Shown piece after piece: positions 17,060 to 25,874 of a stretch of DNA of 64,000 nucleotides (the first letter of the stretch is position 1; every line of letters begins with the position of its first letter). A program made the position numbers and the translations under genes. Under the pieces are notes generated by a model that was given only the letters and a program-made list of their open reading frames with translations, was not told the DNA's origin and did not search any database. Source of the DNA: an uncultured Prevotellaceae bacterium (GTDB lineage Bacteria; Bacteroidota; Bacteroidia; Bacteroidales; Bacteroidaceae); NCBI GenBank assembly GCA_900314655.1, contig OMWC01000004.1:93346-157345 (forward strand), in the 5' to 3' direction.

Positions 17060-17728
17060 ATGATGAAAAGAACGATAACAGATAAGGTAAAAACCGTAGG
17101 AGCAATCACATGCTTGGTTCTCCTCTCTTCCTTATGCTTCATCTCGTGCAGCGACGATGATGAGACCGCAGATACGGCTCCGCAACCAACGGCCACAGGC
17201 ACATGGACTGACGAACGTGACGGCACAGAATATGGCTGGGTGCGCTATGGATCACAGGAATGGACGACCAGCAATCTTCGCTATCAGCCTGCTGAAGGTG
17301 GCACCATGCCAGATATGACACCGGTGAATCCGCGTTACTACGACGATGGAGTTGCTACCCGATACTTTAACACATTCGGTCTGCTCTACAATCATAAGGC
17401 AGCCTTGGCTGCTGTTCCTGAAGGATGGCGCCTGCCTACGGACGAGGACTGGATCAAACTGGCAGAAAACACGAATAGCGATATCCGGAAGGCTATCAAT
17501 CTTGGACTTGCCGGATGTTTCATCGACGACGAACTGTTCATTCAGTTGCACAACGTGGAGTATTATACCTATATCTATGGCTATTACTGGACCGCCACTA
17601 CCGACGACACCAAGACTGGAGAGAACTTTGCCTACTACCGCAAACTCACCTGGAATAAGGCGGGATCCGAACGTGAAAGTATGAAGAAGTCAACCTATAT
17701 GAGTGTACGACTAGTCAGAGACGTATAA
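17060..17728 (+). CDS. FISUMP-like lipoprotein
   Basis: A 222-residue lipoprotein (lipobox FISC followed by SDDDE). The mature part resembles the Fibrobacter succinogenes major paralogous domain: EYGWVRYGSQEWTTSNLRYQ, then YFNTFGLLYNHKAALAAVPE, then GWRLPTDEDWIKLAENT, and a C-terminal YWTATTDDTKTGENFAYYRK with SVRLVRD at the end. The domain has a C-type-lectin-like look and is generally a surface module. It is in line with SusD and the thioredoxin-like gene and is probably part of the same operon. A start one codon later is possible. Confidence 0.7.
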   Translation: MMKRTITDKVKTVGAITCLVLLSSLCFISCSDDDETADTAPQPTATGTWTDERDGTEYGWVRYGSQEWTTSNLRYQPAEGGTMPDMTPVNPRYYDDGVATRYFNTFGLLYNHKAALAAVPEGWRLPTDEDWIKLAENTNSDIRKAINLGLAGCFIDDELFIQLHNVEYYTYIYGYYWTATTDDTKTGENFAYYRKLTWNKAGSERESMKKSTYMSVRLVRDV

Positions 17729-17738
17729 TAGAATACTA

Positions 17739-18782
17739 ATGAAATTTCTTAATATATTCTCTCTCGCCATGATGCTGATGCTCTCTTCGGAGGCATCAGC
17801 TCAAGGCATTTCCTTCCTCGAAAACCAGCCTGTGGCTGAAGTACTTAGCCAGGCAAAGAAGGAAGGCAAAATGGTTTTTGTGGATTGTTACACCACATGG
17901 TGCGGCCCCTGCAAGATGCTGGCAGCAAAGGTGTTTCCGCAAAAGGAAGTCGGAGATTTCTTCAATCCGCGCTTTGTTTCGCTAAAACTCGATATGGAGA
18001 AAGGAGAAGGACCGGCAATGGGAAAGAAATGGGACGTAGGAGCCTACCCCACGCTGATCTTCATGAACAGCGACGGTGAGGTGCAGTTCCGCCTGATGGG
18101 AGCCCGCGATGCACGGCAACTGGTAGATACTGTTGCCTACCTGCTGGACAACAACAGTCCCTCCGAGTTGGCCATGCGCTATAACAAAGGCGAACGCTCT
18201 TCCCAACTGGTGACGGATTATATCCGTGAATTGCAGGGAAAGCGCCAGCTGAAAACCGTGGAGGCTGTAGCCGCTGAATTTGTGAACGGCTATCAGCAAT
18301 CGCTGCTGACCGACACTTTGGCCCAGCAAATCCTGGCTCGCTACGTGAAAGACCCCCATGCCGAAGGTTTTCTCTTTGCCTACCGCAACCGCGAGAAGTT
18401 GCCTGCCCCCCTTCGCGAGCAGATGGAGGCCACTTGGAAGATGTTCACCAAGAACTATTACATCATGGGCAATGGCGACAGCCTTGCTATCGACGAAGAG
18501 GGCATGCAGAAGTATTATGAATTCATGCAGGCAAATGGCGTAGAAAAGGCAAAACAGTATTATATGAGTTATAAACTGCCTGCCTCGTTTATCATGAAGA
18601 ATAAGCGCATGATGCTGGAATGTCTGGAAATGTGCCGCGAAATCAACGGGATTCCTCCAGGACAGATATCCATGGCTGTCAATGAACTGGAGAAAACGGA
18701 GTTGAACGGCAGTGAGCAAAAACAGTTGGAAGGACTGAAGAAGCACTATGCCGATATATTAATTAACACCCATAAACGATAA
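17739..18782 (+). CDS. Exported thioredoxin-like protein with long helical C-terminus
   Basis: A 347-residue protein with a signal peptide (1-22, ending SEASAQ). The thioredoxin-fold domain at about 30-135 has the active site TTWCGPCKM (cysteines 55 and 58) and the cis-proline region VGAYPTLIFMNSDGEVQF. The remaining ~200 residues look helical (MRYNKGERSSQLVTDYIREL, GMQKYYEFMQANGVEKAKQY) and are not a known catalytic domain. It lies 10 bp after the FISUMP-like gene and 2 bp before the M16 peptidase gene, so translation is likely coupled. A periplasmic disulfide reductase or isomerase serving the imported or surface proteins of the locus is the likely role. Confidence 0.82.
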   Translation: MKFLNIFSLAMMLMLSSEASAQGISFLENQPVAEVLSQAKKEGKMVFVDCYTTWCGPCKMLAAKVFPQKEVGDFFNPRFVSLKLDMEKGEGPAMGKKWDVGAYPTLIFMNSDGEVQFRLMGARDARQLVDTVAYLLDNNSPSELAMRYNKGERSSQLVTDYIRELQGKRQLKTVEAVAAEFVNGYQQSLLTDTLAQQILARYVKDPHAEGFLFAYRNREKLPAPLREQMEATWKMFTKNYYIMGNGDSLAIDEEGMQKYYEFMQANGVEKAKQYYMSYKLPASFIMKNKRMMLECLEMCREINGIPPGQISMAVNELEKTELNGSEQKQLEGLKKHYADILINTHKR

Positions 18783-18784
18783 AA

Positions 18785-21592
18785 ATGAAACGTATTCTTA
18801 TTATATTGTTATCAGCGGTCTTTGCCGCCACCATGAATGCCCAGCAGGAGCAGTTGTTCAAACCAGATCCTGACGTGCGGGTAGGGCATCTGAAAAACGG
18901 GCTCACCTATTATATCCGTCACAACGAGGAACCCAAGAACCGTGCATACTTCTATATCGCACAAAAGGTGGGTGCCATACAGGAAGAGCCCCACCAGCGT
19001 GGACTGGCCCATTTCCTGGAACACATGTGTTTCAATGGTACGACCCATTTCCCAGGAAACCGTCTGCGCGAATATCTGGAGACTATCGGCGTGAAGTTCG
19101 GTGCCGACCTGAATGCCTACACCGCCGTTGACGAGACCGTATATAATATCGACAATGTTCCGGCATCGGTCGAAGGTGCCATCGACTCATGTCTGTGGAT
19201 CCTGCACGACTGGAGCCACGACCTCTTGCTCGAAGGCGATGAGATTGACAAGGAGCGTGGTGTAATTCAGGAAGAATGGCGTTCGCGCAACAGTGCCAGC
19301 CAGCGTATGAACGAGCGCATGATGCCCGTACTGATGGCAGGTTCCAAATACAGCGACTGTATGCCTATCGGCTCGATGGATATTGTCATGAACTTCGACC
19401 ACCAGGCCTTGCGCGACTATTACCACAAGTGGTATCGCCCCGACCTGCAGGGTATCGTTGTCGTAGGCGACATCAATGTTGACGAGGTGGAAGCAAAGAT
19501 TAAGAAGATATTTGCCGACATTCCCAAGCCCGCCAAGAATGCCCCCAAGCGCGAGTACTATCCCGTGCCCGACAACGACGAGATCATCTTCTTCTCCGGC
19601 ACGGATAAGGAGTTGGGATCACCCATGGTTCAGTTCCACTTCAAGCACGACGCCACACCGCGTGACCAGAAAAACACTCGAAAGGCTCAGATAGAAGCTC
19701 TTTACAACAATTTCTTCTATGGCATGTTCCATGACCATACACGCGACATCGCCCAGAAACCGGGAGCTCCCTTCAGCCTGTGCTACATCCGCGACGGAGG
19801 ATACTTCCTCAGCCAGACCAAGAGGGCTGTCTCTGCCATCGTCAGCTGCCACAATCATAAAGGCGGTATCCAGCAGGGAACGGAAGCCATGCTGCGCGAA
19901 CTGATGCGCGTCGTGAAGCACGGTTTCACGCAGACGGAGTTCGATCGCTACCGCCGCGACATGATGATAAACATTGACAATCTGCTGAAGAACAAGGACA
20001 AGCGCCAGTCGGGCAGATTCGTCAATGAATACGTGCGCCATTTCATTGACAACGATCCGTATGCCAGGATAGAAGACGAGGTGGCCTTCTGGAAGGAGAC
20101 GCTGCCCCAGCTCAGCGTGGAAGACATGAACCGCTATTTCCGCTCGCTGTTCAACCTAGACGGCAAGAACGTAGTCATCACGGTGACCGGCGCTGAGAAT
20201 GATTCTATCAAACTGCCATCAAAAGAGGAGATGATCAGTCTCTTCAGACGTGCCGTCATCGAAGACGTGGAGCCTTACGTGGACTACGTCAACACGCAGC
20301 CCTTCCTGCCCGTTGAACCTACGCCGGGCAAAATTGTCAAAGAGACGACCGACAAAGAGGGCCTTACCCACATGGAACTCTCTAACGGGATGAAGGTGAT
20401 TATCCGCAAGACGAATTTCAAGAAAGACGAAATCCTGATGCAGTCGCTCTCGCATGGCGGTGCCTCGCTCTTCCCTGCCGATATGTACAGATGGCGCAGT
20501 TTCCTCGACATGATGGGAGCCGTAGCCGGTCTAGGCAACTGGACGCTGGCCGATATGCAGAAAGGATTCACGGGCTCCACGGCTTCCGTTCAGTCAGGCG
20601 TGGCTGAAAACTATCAGTCGGTGGCCGGTTCTTGCGATGCCAAGGATCTGCGCGACATGATGATGCAGGCGCATGCCGCCTTCCTCTATCCCAACAAGGA
20701 CGTGGATGCCTTCAAGGCACTGGCCGACCGCCTGAAGCGCAACACCAAGGAGCAGGCCGACAAGCCGCAGCGTGCATTCGCCGATTCGCTGCGCATGACG
20801 CTCTACGGCGACAACCCCTTTGCCAAGGAAATAGAACCCGAGGATTACGACAACGTGCCTATAGACCAGCTCTTGGAACTCTACAAGAAGAGTTTCTCGG
20901 ATGCCAGCAACACCACGGTGACATTCGTGGGCGACATCAATCTCGACTCGCTACGTCCGCACATTGAGAAATACCTGGCCTCGCTGCCCAGCACCTATAA
21001 GAAGGAGAAGGCCCGTCCCGTGCTGGAGGTTAAACCAGGTAGCCGCACCTGTATCTTCACCAAGCAACAGGAGACGCCGAAGGCAACCATCTATATGCAG
21101 TATATGGCACCAGGCAAGTTCAACCGCCGTTCGCAGATTGTATCCTCCATGCTCGGGCAGGTGCTCACGATACTCTACACACAGACTATCCGTGAAGACG
21201 CCGGAGCTGCCTATTCCGTATCTGCAGGAGCTAAACAGGATTACTATCCTAATGAGAACACGAGTGTCATCGTGCGCTTCCCCACCGACCCGAAGAACCG
21301 CGAACTGGCCGTGCGCCTAGTAGATGAAGGTATTGCCAAGATTGCCAGCGAAGGTCCTGCCACTGCCGAAATCGACAAGGTGAAGGAATACCTTATCAAA
21401 GTATGTGAGGGCAACCGCACGGTGAACAAATACTGGCAGTATGCCATGAGTTACGAATGGAACCACGACGGCGAGAAATACGACGAGGGTTACATTGAGA
21501 TGGTGCGCAGCATCACGCCGAAAGAAGTGCAGGAAATGGCACAACGGATAAAAAATGGCGACCGCATTCTGGTCGTGATGACCTCAGAGTAA
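18785..21592 (+). CDS. M16 (pitrilysin/insulinase) family zinc peptidase
   Basis: A 935-residue exported metallopeptidase with a signal peptide (1-19, MNAQ). The first M16 domain has the inverted zinc motif HFLEH (residues 76-80) in GLAHFLEHMCFNGTTHFPGN, with the downstream glutamate region NAYTAVDETVYNID. The second, non-catalytic M16 halves follow (YRWSFLDMMG-type, SFSDASNTTVTFVGDINLDS, DAGAAYSVSA). Full length for the periplasmic two-half type. M16 enzymes form a clam-shell chamber that degrades peptides, which suits the end of a SusCD locus importing peptides. A strong hairpin follows the stop codon. Confidence 0.95.
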   Translation: MKRILIILLSAVFAATMNAQQEQLFKPDPDVRVGHLKNGLTYYIRHNEEPKNRAYFYIAQKVGAIQEEPHQRGLAHFLEHMCFNGTTHFPGNRLREYLETIGVKFGADLNAYTAVDETVYNIDNVPASVEGAIDSCLWILHDWSHDLLLEGDEIDKERGVIQEEWRSRNSASQRMNERMMPVLMAGSKYSDCMPIGSMDIVMNFDHQALRDYYHKWYRPDLQGIVVVGDINVDEVEAKIKKIFADIPKPAKNAPKREYYPVPDNDEIIFFSGTDKELGSPMVQFHFKHDATPRDQKNTRKAQIEALYNNFFYGMFHDHTRDIAQKPGAPFSLCYIRDGGYFLSQTKRAVSAIVSCHNHKGGIQQGTEAMLRELMRVVKHGFTQTEFDRYRRDMMINIDNLLKNKDKRQSGRFVNEYVRHFIDNDPYARIEDEVAFWKETLPQLSVEDMNRYFRSLFNLDGKNVVITVTGAENDSIKLPSKEEMISLFRRAVIEDVEPYVDYVNTQPFLPVEPTPGKIVKETTDKEGLTHMELSNGMKVIIRKTNFKKDEILMQSLSHGGASLFPADMYRWRSFLDMMGAVAGLGNWTLADMQKGFTGSTASVQSGVAENYQSVAGSCDAKDLRDMMMQAHAAFLYPNKDVDAFKALADRLKRNTKEQADKPQRAFADSLRMTLYGDNPFAKEIEPEDYDNVPIDQLLELYKKSFSDASNTTVTFVGDINLDSLRPHIEKYLASLPSTYKKEKARPVLEVKPGSRTCIFTKQQETPKATIYMQYMAPGKFNRRSQIVSSMLGQVLTILYTQTIREDAGAAYSVSAGAKQDYYPNENTSVIVRFPTDPKNRELAVRLVDEGIAKIASEGPATAEIDKVKEYLIKVCEGNRTVNKYWQYAMSYEWNHDGEKYDEGYIEMVRSITPKEVQEMAQRIKNGDRILVVMTSE

Positions 21593-21601
21593 ACAATAGT
21601 C

Positions 21602-21655
21602 CGGATGCTTTGTTTCCAAATTTGGAAGCAAAGCATCCGACTAATCGATTTTTTT
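21602..21655 (+). terminator. Terminator of the SusCD-peptidase operon
   Basis: A long inverted repeat, with outer arms CGGATGCTTTG (21602-21612) and CAAAGCATCCG (21629-21639) and an inner TTCCAAATTTGGAA, ends 9 bp before a T-run (21649-21655). It begins 10 bp after the M16 stop codon. Confidence 0.8.
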
Positions 21656-21657
21656 AC

Positions 21658-21665
21658 TATCTTTG
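21658..21665 (+). promoter_or_regulatory. -7 box of the SGNH hydrolase gene
   Basis: TATCTTTG matches TAnnTTTG. The ATG lies only 4 bp after the box, so the transcript would be nearly leaderless. Confidence 0.55.
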
Positions 21666-21669
21666 TGGC

Positions 21670-22449
21670 ATGAAAAGAATTATTGCTATTTTTTTGTTTC
21701 TTGCCACAGTACTGATGATTGTTGCGCAGGCACCTCAGGGTGGACGGCGCGTGTTGTTTATCGGCGATTCCGTTACCGACGGTGGATGGGGGCGCAGCGG
21801 TGGCAATATGGCACCATCGGAAGAGCGCAACCAGAAAGACTTGAATCACATTTTCGGCCACGGCTATATGGAGATGTGTGCGGCACATTTCCTCAGCACT
21901 TATCCGCAACAGGACCTGCAGTTCTTCAATCGCGGCATTTCAGGCAACACGCTGGCTGACCTGCAGGCTCGTTGGCAAAAGGATGCACTGGATTTACATC
22001 CTGACGTGGTCTCTATTCTGGTTGGAACCAATGATGCCGACAAGTATCTTGGCAAACTTAAGACAATGTCTGAAGAAGAGAGGAAGTACGCCACCTTTGA
22101 CTATGAACAATGGAAAGAGGCCTATCACCAGTTGATAGCCGCGTTAAGACACCAGAATCCTAATGTCCGCATTGTCTTAGGTACGCCCTTTGTGGCAAAG
22201 GTAGGACGTATCGGTAACCGCGATGACTATAGTATTCGAAAAGAAATCGTCAACCGTCTGGCTCAGACTGTTGAAGAACTTGCCCGACAAGAAAATGCCA
22301 TCTGCATCCCCTATCATGAGATGTTCGCTAAACTACAGAAAGAAGCTCTCCGCCCTGATTACTGGATATGGGACGGTATTCACCCCACCACTGCCGGCCA
22401 TCGCCGAATGGCTGACCTCTGGATTGAGTGTGTTACAAGCCTAGAGTAA
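21670..22449 (+). CDS. Exported SGNH/GDSL-type hydrolase (esterase)
   Basis: A 259-residue protein with signal peptide MKRIIAIFLFLATVLMIVAQ. All SGNH blocks are visible: block I FIGDSVTDGG (nucleophile Ser about 34), block II RGISGNTLADLQ, block III LVGTNDADK, and block V WDGIHPTTAGHRRMAD (catalytic Asp and His). The start at 21670 is chosen because an upstream ATG in the same frame adds 20 residues that overlap the terminator and the -7 box. Family members deacetylate glycans or act on lipids; the substrate here is unknown. It stands alone, after a terminator. Confidence 0.88.
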   Translation: MKRIIAIFLFLATVLMIVAQAPQGGRRVLFIGDSVTDGGWGRSGGNMAPSEERNQKDLNHIFGHGYMEMCAAHFLSTYPQQDLQFFNRGISGNTLADLQARWQKDALDLHPDVVSILVGTNDADKYLGKLKTMSEEERKYATFDYEQWKEAYHQLIAALRHQNPNVRIVLGTPFVAKVGRIGNRDDYSIRKEIVNRLAQTVEELARQENAICIPYHEMFAKLQKEALRPDYWIWDGIHPTTAGHRRMADLWIECVTSLE

Positions 22450-22480
22450 GGACATACAGATGAGGAAAAGGTAAAAACTA

Positions 22481-22981
22481 TCAACGTCGGCGGTCGCGAT
22501 TACCCCACTTCTTGTCGTAACGGCCTTCGGTGTCAACTTTGCCACCGAACATATTCAGGCGATAACGCACGTGAAGCATGGCATAGCTGTTGATGCTGTT
22601 GTAGCGGGTATCGCTACGCCCGTTGGCATTCACCCAACGCTCGTAGTTGCTCTGCTGGCCAAGGAGGTCGTAGAAGTTCAGTGCCACAATAAGGCTTTTG
22701 TTCTGGAGGAACGACTTCGATACCTGGCCGTTCCAGATGAGTTCGTTGGTATTCGAAGAGGGGTCATTGAAACCTCTCCGGCTATTCTCGTGCAGATTGG
22801 TAGAGAACTCGAAACCCATGGGCAATCGCAGCATCAGCTGTCCGCCATAGCTGAAGCGCCAGGTGTCAAGATTGGCACTGGGCTGCAACTCATTGCGTGA
22901 GTGCTGATAGTTCACATTACCGTCGATGGATGGCAATTGGAAATAAACTTGCCAGTAAAAAGAGTAAAATGTATTTACGCA
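22481..22981 (-). pseudogene. C-terminal remnant of an outer-membrane beta-barrel (TonB-dependent receptor-like) protein
   Basis: The open frame has no ATG; the only start-like codon is TTG at 22936, and the frame continues upstream to a stop at 22982. The ~166 residues read like the end of the large outer-membrane beta-barrel family (OMP_b-brl_3): NVNYQHSRNELQPS, NELIWNGQVSKSFLQNKSLI, ALNFYDLLGQQSNYERWVNA, NSINSYAMLHVRYRLNMFGG, and a basic tail GNRDRRR. Normal members are 700-900 residues, so signal peptide, plug and most of the barrel are missing. The 200 bp upstream contain no matching frame. The gap 22982-23185 shows nothing else I can identify. Confidence 0.75.
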
Positions 22982-23185
22982 TTAATCTATATGATAGTTG
23001 ACGTCCCACTTGCGGAGCAGGCCGTCTTTCTATTCTATTTAAGAGTCAAAATATAACATATGACGAATATAGAGAATGATTGTAAAATTCCGGTATTACA
23101 GTATTAAAAAATTTTAACAAAGTAAATGACAACAGCGACAATGAGATGTATCATTGCCGCTGTTGATGTAAAGGATAAGGGTATG

Positions 23186-25159
23186 TTATTTCACGACAAC
23201 CTTACGGATAGTGCCGTCGCTCATTTTAACGATGTTGATACCCTTATTGGGTGCATAGAGTTGTTGGCCGCCAACGGTAAAGCGCGTTGTCTCGCGTACA
23301 TTACTGTTCGTATTGACATCATTGATACCAGATGAGGTTACATCAAGGGCTACCTTCTCACAGTTATTGACTGCCATGCTTTGGACATCGGCATAGTTGA
23401 CATTGAGTACCTGTGGAGCCACGAATGCTGTGATACTGAGGTTCTCAGCAACGTATTCGGTAGGAATGGTGATACTCTTGGTGTATTCAAAGTTGTCGCC
23501 ATTCCAAGTAATGGCGTCTCCGCCTACGTTGGTAAGTACCATCCGGAGCGCGTTGTTGTGCTCATAATTGTTGACCCATCTGCCTTGATTGAGTTGTCTG
23601 CCTTTAAGGCCAGCCTCTGTGATATAGACGGTAATGCCACCTTCGGCAAGGAGTTTGCTGGCATCCTTAGCACCATTACCCTTGATAGTAAGGTTGAGTG
23701 TACGGCTGTCTGCATCGTAGTTCTGCTGGATATCGAGAGCCACGAAAGACGGTTCGGATCTCTCGTTGAGGAACTGGTACATTTCGGTAGCCACTTGTGG
23801 AATGTATTGCTCTGGGTATCCGACGGAGTAAACCAGTGTGGCAACACCCTCTGCCAAGTCCACATCATAGATCCTGTTGAAACTTGCTCCCGGCCATCCC
23901 TGCAAGTACATCATATCCTGCAACTGGTCGCATTCCGTGAAATTGAGCGGGTCAACCCCGTTCATATTGCCGTGGATGGATACCCATGCCACGTCGCTGT
24001 AGTTAGACTCCAGGTTACGCATGAGTTGATAGCCGAGCGGACAGTAGGTACAAGTATTTGACGTGAAGTGTTCGATGAGATACTTCTGCCGTGGCTTAGA
24101 ATCAATATATACTTTAAACTCCGTAGAGAGGATGCCATCTACCTGTCCAGTAGGTGCACTACCATTGATGGTAGCCAATTCAGCCTTTAAGGTGTGTGAA
24201 CCCGTGGCAAGTCCTGCAGGAACAGGGATGCTGACCGTTACCGTATTGTTCTGCATGGCTTCAATAGTGACTTCACCTGATTGGTCAATGATCTTCGTTC
24301 CATCTACATAAATACTAAAACCAAGGCTGCTAATAGCATCCCTACCAAAGTTGGAGACAGAGATGTTGGCCAAGATGTTTTCACCTTCTTTGTAGAACTT
24401 TTTGTCCGTGTAAAGACCATTCAGTGCAATGTGCTGCTCGGGTAGTTCACCTTCCACAATCCACTGTACGGAGAGTGCGCCACCTTCGCCTACCTTGTAC
24501 CAATCTTCACCCCTGCCACCTTTGCTTGCCGGAATGTCACCGTAAAACGCCAGATATCCGGTGTTTCCAAGACCTTCAATATAGGAAATTGGATAACAGT
24601 CGTCGGTGTAATACCCGGGATAGTCGGGATCGGGAGTATTCTTCTGCATGTAGGAGAAACCTGTGAGGAATACAGTACCGTCTGCGGGTATCTCAAACTG
24701 CTCACTTGCGTCGAACATCACGGTGTTCCATCCCTTAGTGGCTGTTCCCACTTCCTTGCTGAAGAGTTCGACGGTGTTTTCTTCATCACTTTTAGAGACA
24801 AAGACACCGAAGTCAGTAATGTCGCAGCATACTGCCACGCGCATACCCACGACCTTGAATCCGATGAAACTCTTGTAGATGTCTTCGGTAAAGAAGGTAC
24901 CGGCCTTACAAACACCGGAAGTGTGAGCTCCCATTCCGACACCATACTCTGCGATGTCGTCGCTGGTGTAAAGACCACAGTAATACTGGTTGGAAGCAAG
25001 CGCCTTACGCGGAGCTTTCCTGATTCCATCCATCACGAAGGCAGTTCTCGACTTCCCTGCCTTCAAGGCATTGTCGGCAGATTGCTTCATGACCAATGCC
25101 TGAGCGTTAATGCCCAGTGTCAGCAAACACGTTGCTGCTAAAAGTAGAATTCTTTTCAT
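23186..25159 (-). CDS. Large Omp28-type protein with CxxC and a C-terminal sorting-like tail
   Basis: A 657-residue exported protein (signal MKRILLLAATCLLTLGINAQ). Residues up to about 240 form a beta-rich N-terminal domain. A beta-sandwich follows (KEGENILANISVSNFGRDAI), then an Omp28/thioredoxin-like domain starting KYLIEHFTSNTCTYCPLGYQ, with a CTYC pair and GWPGASFNRIYDVD. The last 30 residues (TRFTVGGQQLYAPNKGINIV onward) resemble the short beta-rich tails used for type IX secretion. It is the last gene of a minus-strand run with a smaller Omp28 lipoprotein, a DUF6029 barrel and a TlpA protein. Likely a secreted or surface thiol protein; substrate unknown. Confidence 0.8.
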   Translation of the reverse strand: MKRILLLAATCLLTLGINAQALVMKQSADNALKAGKSRTAFVMDGIRKAPRKALASNQYYCGLYTSDDIAEYGVGMGAHTSGVCKAGTFFTEDIYKSFIGFKVVGMRVAVCCDITDFGVFVSKSDEENTVELFSKEVGTATKGWNTVMFDASEQFEIPADGTVFLTGFSYMQKNTPDPDYPGYYTDDCYPISYIEGLGNTGYLAFYGDIPASKGGRGEDWYKVGEGGALSVQWIVEGELPEQHIALNGLYTDKKFYKEGENILANISVSNFGRDAISSLGFSIYVDGTKIIDQSGEVTIEAMQNNTVTVSIPVPAGLATGSHTLKAELATINGSAPTGQVDGILSTEFKVYIDSKPRQKYLIEHFTSNTCTYCPLGYQLMRNLESNYSDVAWVSIHGNMNGVDPLNFTECDQLQDMMYLQGWPGASFNRIYDVDLAEGVATLVYSVGYPEQYIPQVATEMYQFLNERSEPSFVALDIQQNYDADSRTLNLTIKGNGAKDASKLLAEGGITVYITEAGLKGRQLNQGRWVNNYEHNNALRMVLTNVGGDAITWNGDNFEYTKSITIPTEYVAENLSITAFVAPQVLNVNYADVQSMAVNNCEKVALDVTSSGINDVNTNSNVRETTRFTVGGQQLYAPNKGINIVKMSDGTIRKVVVK

Positions 25160-25199
25160 ACTGTTGTTGGTTTTAATGAATATAATATGTTTTGTACGA

Positions 25200-25841
25200 T
25201 CAGTGAATCCATTGTTTCACCACCTTGCCATCAGTCTTCCTGACAATGTTGAGCCCGTGACGGGGCTGTGCCTGTCGTGCACCGGCGGCATCATAGTATG
25301 CACTGGCGGCAGCGTGTTTATTGTCGGTAACACCGTTGATAGCGGCGGGATCTGCATAGATATAGTTCACCGTGATGGTAGCCCCCATCCCCTGCGACTC
25401 ATACTTCGGCGGGAAGACGGATGTCTGCTTCATCATCTCAATCTGATAGGTGACGGTACAGTTTCCATATGCCTGCGGCAACCATTCGGTCTGAAGGTCG
25501 CGCTTCTCGTTGGCACTCATCAATCCGTTGTCGGTGTTGAATGATCCTGTGGTACTCTTTGACACGCATGACATGGGGAAGCATATCTGCATGGTTCCGT
25601 TGTCGAGGGTCTTGACGGTGTAATTGATACGTACGCCTGCATCTTCAGCCGACTGATTCTTGACATAGATGCCTGAAGGGATAAGCATTTCACCGAAATC
25701 ATCGGTCACAGGTTTATTGGCGGTAACAATCGTCCCATCGGCAATCTCTGTGCCGTTCTCGTCGGTAAAAACGATGTTGCTTTGTGCCAACAACGGTAGG
25801 GCGCAAAAAGCAGCAAGTAATGTGGATAAAAGTTTCTTCAT
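25200..25841 (-). CDS. Secreted protein with sorting-like C-terminal tail
   Basis: A 213-residue exported protein with signal peptide MKKLLSTLLAAFCALPLLAQ. The body is a single beta-rich domain (INYTVKTLDNGTMQICFPMS, YGNCTVTYQIEMMKQTSVFP) of a family I do not recognise. The C-terminus (AYYDAAGARQAQPRHGLNIV, then RKTDGKVVKQWIH) follows the plan of the tail in the adjacent large Omp28 protein. It begins 33 bp after the Omp28 lipoprotein gene and is followed 40 bp later by the large Omp28 gene. Confidence 0.7.
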   Translation of the reverse strand: MKKLLSTLLAAFCALPLLAQSNIVFTDENGTEIADGTIVTANKPVTDDFGEMLIPSGIYVKNQSAEDAGVRINYTVKTLDNGTMQICFPMSCVSKSTTGSFNTDNGLMSANEKRDLQTEWLPQAYGNCTVTYQIEMMKQTSVFPPKYESQGMGATITVNYIYADPAAINGVTDNKHAAASAYYDAAGARQAQPRHGLNIVRKTDGKVVKQWIH

Positions 25842-25874
25842 TATACGAAATGTTGTTTTGATGTTTGTTCGGAA

